Source: UBA6244 sp963676875 | Lineage (GTDB): Bacteria; Bacteroidota; Bacteroidia; Bacteroidales; F082 | Assembly: GCA_963676875.1 (NCBI GenBank) | Contig: OY781436.1 | Location: 1,116,001-1,180,000, forward strand | Direction: 5' to 3' | Length of the DNA stretch: 64,000 bases | Shown: piece after piece, positions 59,653 to 64,000 of the stretch | How the letters are laid out: the number at the start of each line of letters is the position of its first letter | How positions within the stretch are numbered: the first letter of the stretch is position 1 | Made by a program: the position numbers and the translations under genes | The notes under the pieces: model-generated | Databases searched by the model: none | Told to the model about the DNA's origin: nothing | What the model saw: only the letters and a program-made list of their open reading frames with translations

Positions 59653-62600
59653 TTAAAAGTTAAATGTAAGTCCAAGTCTGATTTGACGAGGTGAGCTGTA
59701 GTTACCGGGATTGTCCACAAAAATGCCATACAATTCTCTGAAAGAAGTAGGATCAATTTGGTTGTTAATTTGCCGTTGCCATTCGGGGGCTGTCAGGTAA
59801 CCATCATCTTCAGCATTTCCTGTATAGGGATAAACGTTGATAACATTTTTGGTATCAAGTAAATTTAATACCTGTAGATAAACGTTCATATACACCTTCT
59901 TACCGTTGTCATTATCGGTCTTTTTCAGATTGAAATAAATATCCTTATCAACTCTCAAATCAAGTCTAAACTGCCAGGGTAATCTGGATCCACCATAAGT
60001 ACCATCGAGCAGGTTGTTTCCACCCGATAGAGGTGAAGTAACATTACGTGAGGCTGTATAAGGAGTTCCCGAACCACCGTTGATGGTAAGACTAAAACCG
60101 GTGTTTTGCAAAATATCCACGGGAGCTTTTCCTGATTTTTCGCGTCCGATGCGAGGTCCATCATACTTTTTACCCGAAGCCCATCTGTAGTCGATCACCA
60201 CGTTGAAAGCATGACGTCTGTCCCAAGGCATGGGGAAAGTTGAACGCAGGTTGGGCAAACCGGCAGCAAGCAAGGATGCGGCTGTGGTGGTTGACGAACC
60301 GGTAGCATCGGCAAACTGCAAGGTATAGGATGCTCTCAATCGCACGTTGTTGGTTCGACGCAGGTCGTATTCAGCAGTCAAACCTTTTACGGTACCGAAG
60401 TCGAGGTTATTATAAGAGGTGTAATCTTTGGGATAAGCACCATTGAAACGATAGACCTGAATCATGTTACGCATTTCACGGTAGAAAGTGGTTAGCGTAA
60501 GTGATGACGTATTGGAAAGTTTCTGGGTAAAACCAAGCTCATAGTCAATGGATTTGGTGGGATCAAGTGAAGGATTGTTCAATCGGCCACCTATATTATT
60601 AAAGTAATAATAGCTCGAAGGATCGGAGAAAATATTACTTGTGGGACGTTGCGTCAACACATCGTAGTGAGCAAAGAATAATGCTTCATCGGATATCGGG
60701 AACGAAAACGAAATACGCGGCATTACGTTAATCTGTGGATCGTAATCCTTGAAGGAATCAATGTCCACCTGATCTTGTTCGGGTCTAATCAAAGCAGGAG
60801 AAATACCATTACCTACATCGAGGATGGTAGGATCTTGAATTTCAATACCATCAGCATTGTACCAGGTATATCCGTCACGGAAACCTACGATTCTTGTTGG
60901 ATCATTTACTTTGTCAACATACACTACATAGCCGTCACCCATATTTCCGGGAACGGTAACGTTACCAAATCCGGAAACCGAGTTGATATCACCTACTGTA
61001 TGAGCGGGATAAAGCAAGAACGGATCGCTTAGAACTTTCTGGTTGGCGTCGAAACGGTCAACACGTACACCCACGTTAAAAATCAGATCTTTAAATGCAA
61101 ATTGATCTTGAACATAACCAGCCATGTATATGGGACGGAATGCTCCGATTGCACGTGAAGTGGGGTCGTTGAAAAAGTCTTCGTAAGCAGGTTGTGCTGT
61201 AAGTACATTTCCTTCGTAGTCGAATCCCGAATAATTAATGTATGAGAGTCCGTCGTTCCACAATTCGTCGGGTGAAAACAAACTGATGTTCAAGTCACCG
61301 GGATCGAGCTGGGCAGTGTGTACGGCTCCAAATTTGTCGTAGTATTCAATGGATCCATTATCGTAATCGTAGGAATCCATCACAATATAATCAAGCCCGT
61401 CAACGGGTAATCCCAGCGCCTCTCTAAGGTTCTTGTCGAAGTCACGTTGTGAGGCTTCATCATATTTTCTGTAATAAATAATAGTATCCACGTGTCCGTC
61501 CCAAGAAATGACTTCCGGATTGTCAAGGTCGAGCTCACGAAGATGAAAGTTGGTTAAACCACTTCCATCACGTATCTGATTCCATAATCCGGTGGGAGAA
61601 TAATTGATAAAACGTTCAACGCGCTGTTCATACTGGAATCCAATTTTAAGGGCGTGGTTTCCAATATCAAGGGAGGCGTCAATACGCATATTGTATTGGT
61701 CATCATTCCATTTACCATATCCGGATTGGTTTGTTCCAGGCAATTGATATAATGAATAAATACTTTCGGGGGCACCTCCATTTAGGAGTCCACCACCCAG
61801 TTCGATTTGGTCATTGTTTCTGTAATGTCCTTCCGGCAAACCATCATAGATTTTATAATAGTTGGTAGTGTACTGAGCAACCAATGGGTTAATATCACGT
61901 GCACTCCACTCCACCAATGTATCAAAATCCCAGGAGTTAAGCACATACACATCATCGTAAAAAACTCCATTTACAGTGTCACTTCCCAACTCATAAGTCG
62001 GTGTTTTATAAGTGGAGAATTTACCCAAGTATCCATACTTCATCAGGTTATCCCAATGATCGGGATCACCGTATTCACCTTTGTCTTTGCTGTAGTCAAA
62101 CTGCACACTGTAATAAAAGTTTCTGAACTTGGATGTGCTTTCCGCATCAACAGGAAAACGCTGAGTAAAGCGAACATATCCTCTATAATTGGTGTTCTGA
62201 CGCAGGGTATTTTTGTCCCAGTTAGCCAAAGTAGCACTATAGTTATATTGGTTTCCATTATAAAAATAATAGCTGCCACCCATAGTTAGGTTGATGGTTT
62301 CGGTGGTACGGATGTTGATGTTACCAATAAAATTATACTCCTGACGAGCTGTATTAGTAGAGGTTTTTACATGATTAAGATCAGTAAGCCTTAAAAATTC
62401 ACCATTCCGGTAAGTACCTGATCCGGATCCAGATGGACGCAGTGGTGTTTCCTGAATGGCAGCCAAGGCCTGATCATTCACATTATAAAATCCTGTAGCG
62501 GAAGGACGACCATCTTGATTGATGTTAACATCACCTGCAAGGAAAAATCCTATAAGAGACGATTGAGCTTCTTTTCTACCCCGAATCAACGGACCCATCA

Positions 62601-63360
62601 CATTGAATCCCAATCTGTTGTGACCGAAAGCATCCAGAAATTGTGATGACTCGAGTTCAACACCGGCTCCAAACTGACGGGCTGGTCCTTTGGTGGTTAC
62701 ATTAATTACACCGGAAGTAGCATCACCATAGCGTGCAGGTACCCCACCCAAAATAACGTCCACCTGTTCGATGGCCGACTGTGGAACACTTGAACTTCCG
62801 ATAACACGGATTCCGTCGATGTACATCGCAGTTTGGTCGCTCCGAGCACCACGCACACTACCACGTTCGCCGTCTTGCGAGAAAACACCCCCAACAGTGG
62901 TAGCCACAGCATTGGCACTTCTATTGGGCATCTTACTGATTTCTTCTGCTGTAATAGATGCTCCTGAAGCGGTTTCATCTTTGTTGATCAAAGGAACCTT
63001 ATAATCTACAATTTCAACTGTTTCAAGGGTTTCAGATGTAGAAGCCAGTTCCACATCATAGAAACGAATTTTGTCGGCACCAATGGTGATACCTTGAACC
63101 AACTGAGTTTGATAGCCAACAAATGTTGCTTTCAAGTCGTATTTTCCCGGAGGGATTGGCTTAATCTGGTAATTACCATCAAAGTCCGAAGTGGCACCAC
63201 CAACTTGCGAACCCTTATTTTCCAAAACAATATTGGCAAAAGGGATTGGCTCTTTGGTGTCTTTGTCGATTACTTTTCCTTGTAACGCACCTTGCTGAGC
63301 GAAGAGTAGTACGCTCGAGGTCAGAATTAAACCAACTGTAAGGAGTAAATTTCTTAACAT
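59653..63360 (-). CDS. TonB-dependent outer membrane receptor with carboxypeptidase-regulatory-like N-domain
   Basis: 1235 aa with a signal peptide (MLRNLLLTVGLILTSSVLLFAQ). Residues ~25-110 form the CarboxypepD_reg-like domain (GALQGKVIDKDTKEPIPFANIVLENKG). The plug follows (NRSANAVATTVGGVFSQDGERGSVRGARSDQTAMYIDGIRVIGSSSVP). The long barrel ends with RQIRLGLTFNF. No SusD-like partner follows; instead comes the very large exported protein and a PorV-like protein, so this is not a classical SusCD glycan system. The ligand is unknown. The cluster reads leftward from here. Confidence 0.9.
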   Translation of the reverse strand: MLRNLLLTVGLILTSSVLLFAQQGALQGKVIDKDTKEPIPFANIVLENKGSQVGGATSDFDGNYQIKPIPPGKYDLKATFVGYQTQLVQGITIGADKIRFYDVELASTSETLETVEIVDYKVPLINKDETASGASITAEEISKMPNRSANAVATTVGGVFSQDGERGSVRGARSDQTAMYIDGIRVIGSSSVPQSAIEQVDVILGGVPARYGDATSGVINVTTKGPARQFGAGVELESSQFLDAFGHNRLGFNVMGPLIRGRKEAQSSLIGFFLAGDVNINQDGRPSATGFYNVNDQALAAIQETPLRPSGSGSGTYRNGEFLRLTDLNHVKTSTNTARQEYNFIGNINIRTTETINLTMGGSYYFYNGNQYNYSATLANWDKNTLRQNTNYRGYVRFTQRFPVDAESTSKFRNFYYSVQFDYSKDKGEYGDPDHWDNLMKYGYLGKFSTYKTPTYELGSDTVNGVFYDDVYVLNSWDFDTLVEWSARDINPLVAQYTTNYYKIYDGLPEGHYRNNDQIELGGGLLNGGAPESIYSLYQLPGTNQSGYGKWNDDQYNMRIDASLDIGNHALKIGFQYEQRVERFINYSPTGLWNQIRDGSGLTNFHLRELDLDNPEVISWDGHVDTIIYYRKYDEASQRDFDKNLREALGLPVDGLDYIVMDSYDYDNGSIEYYDKFGAVHTAQLDPGDLNISLFSPDELWNDGLSYINYSGFDYEGNVLTAQPAYEDFFNDPTSRAIGAFRPIYMAGYVQDQFAFKDLIFNVGVRVDRFDANQKVLSDPFLLYPAHTVGDINSVSGFGNVTVPGNMGDGYVVYVDKVNDPTRIVGFRDGYTWYNADGIEIQDPTILDVGNGISPALIRPEQDQVDIDSFKDYDPQINVMPRISFSFPISDEALFFAHYDVLTQRPTSNIFSDPSSYYYFNNIGGRLNNPSLDPTKSIDYELGFTQKLSNTSSLTLTTFYREMRNMIQVYRFNGAYPKDYTSYNNLDFGTVKGLTAEYDLRRTNNVRLRASYTLQFADATGSSTTTAASLLAAGLPNLRSTFPMPWDRRHAFNVVIDYRWASGKKYDGPRIGREKSGKAPVDILQNTGFSLTINGGSGTPYTASRNVTSPLSGGNNLLDGTYGGSRLPWQFRLDLRVDKDIYFNLKKTDNDNGKKVYMNVYLQVLNLLDTKNVINVYPYTGNAEDDGYLTAPEWQRQINNQIDPTSFRELYGIFVDNPGNYSSPRQIRLGLTFNF

Positions 63361-63482
63361 ACCTTCAATTTTATATTCAACTATTATCCTTATTTTATTA
63401 TTTTATTTCTTAAAAATCGGTAAATTTAATAATATTTAACAATATCAATCAGCTATTATATTGAACTTTTTTTATCAAATTT

Positions 63483-63944
63483 TCAGAAATAACGTGGTTT
63501 TAGTATCTCGGAATAAATAACCGCATTTCTAAGACTGAATCCACTTTTATATCTAACATTTTGATTATCTGTATTTTTATTTTCAATTGCTTCGGTCGTG
63601 CGGTCCAACTCAACCTCCTTTTGATTATAGACTCCTGAAGTTTCAGTTTCGTTGCTTTCTTCAACGGCATCATCGTAAGAAAAAATTTCCTGCTCGTATT
63701 CATCAACCTCAACTTCATCCACTGGTGCATAGGGGTCATTGGAGCCATAAGGGGTAGTAGATTGGGCAGCGGGTTCAGGATTTATTTCCTCAATAAGGGA
63801 ATCCAAAAAAGACTTATTTGTTTTTTTGGGCTGGTCGGAGGCTGCTGCATTTTTCTTCTTTTGGCCTTTATACACTGAAAATATCAGCCAAGCGACGCCA
63901 AAGAGTATGTACAAATAATCATTAAATGAAGCAGATACAATCAT
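63483..63944 (-). CDS. Small single-pass membrane protein with an acidic tail
   Basis: 153 aa. One N-terminal membrane segment (DYLYILFGVAWLIFSVYKG) is followed by a basic stretch (QKKKNAAASDQPKK) and a long acidic, low-complexity region (PVDEVEVDEYEQEIFSYDDAVEES). The C-terminal YKSGFSLRNAVIYSEILKPRYF is conserved-looking. Such proteins are common as unannotated genes in Bacteroidota; the function is unknown. It precedes the TonB cluster in the same direction with 122 bases between. Confidence 0.65.
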   Translation of the reverse strand: MIVSASFNDYLYILFGVAWLIFSVYKGQKKKNAAASDQPKKTNKSFLDSLIEEINPEPAAQSTTPYGSNDPYAPVDEVEVDEYEQEIFSYDDAVEESNETETSGVYNQKEVELDRTTEAIENKNTDNQNVRYKSGFSLRNAVIYSEILKPRYF

Positions 63945-64000
63945 GCAGTTTGATTTAAAAACAAGGTGTTAAAAATAGTTAATAAATCTAAACAAAAAAC

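Noticed and set aside
59653..63360. SusCD-type polysaccharide utilisation locus
   Set aside because: No SusD-like lipoprotein or glycoside hydrolase accompanies the TonB-dependent receptor.

Overview
The window comes from a member of the Bacteroidota, probably an environmental Bacteroidales/Marinilabiliales-like lineage. Evidence: TAnnTTTG -7 promoter boxes without Shine-Dalgarno motifs, type IX secretion (T9SS) C-terminal sorting domains, a PorV-like outer membrane protein, a TonB-dependent receptor with a carboxypeptidase-regulatory N-domain, S46 and M49-like peptidases, a FISUMP-type C-domain, and many palindromic or short-period intergenic repeats. No rRNA, tRNA, CRISPR array or phage module was recognised.

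Layout. 0-4 kb: a leftward operon of a KamA-type radical SAM aminomutase and two D-Ala-D-Ala-ligase-like ATP-grasp genes. The first ATP-grasp gene is split by a 1534-bp IS110/IS1111-type element whose 3' non-coding part looks like a bridge-RNA locus. 4.3-12.5 kb: a phosphate-selective-type porin, a membrane-anchored endo/exonuclease/phosphatase protein, a 910-aa multi-domain secreted protein and repeat-rich, gene-poor DNA with a relic of a T9SS cargo gene. 12.5-21.6 kb: an LtaS-like phosphotransferase, a 183-bp repeat array interrupted by an IS4-superfamily element carrying its own AbrB-like regulator, a secreted LRR protein, GH3 and LysE proteins, and a toxin-antitoxin pair. 21.7-28.7 kb (leftward): S46 and M49-like peptidases, rlmN, and a stand-alone trpB preceded by a classical trp attenuator (leader peptide with Trp-Trp-Trp, then a strong terminator). 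29-32.7 kb: YitT, pabC/pabB facing pabA, and an HdeD-like protein. 33.4-45 kb: T9SS cargo, ridA, glutaryl-CoA dehydrogenase, a thioredoxin-like/panC/panD/flippase/rfaE2-like operon, a class C beta-lactamase-type hydrolase, a small zinc-ribbon membrane protein, and a T9SS-exported M1 peptidase. 45.5-54 kb: TolC and a MacA-like adaptor followed by tsaB, two tandem MscS channels, a phosphofructokinase, HIT and greA. 54-64 kb: a leftward surface cluster (TonB-dependent receptor, very large exported protein, PorV-like protein).

Most physiological genes are ordinary core metabolism: folate (pabABC), pantothenate (panCD), tryptophan, peptide degradation and envelope transport. The most interesting features are the exactly reconstructible IS1111-type insertion with candidate guide sequences matching its own target, the trp attenuator, the IS-borne AbrB-like gene with a palindromic operator candidate, the 23-bp target duplication inside a 183-bp repeat array, a palindromic repeat that has entered a coding sequence in frame, and promoters lying only a few bases from start codons.
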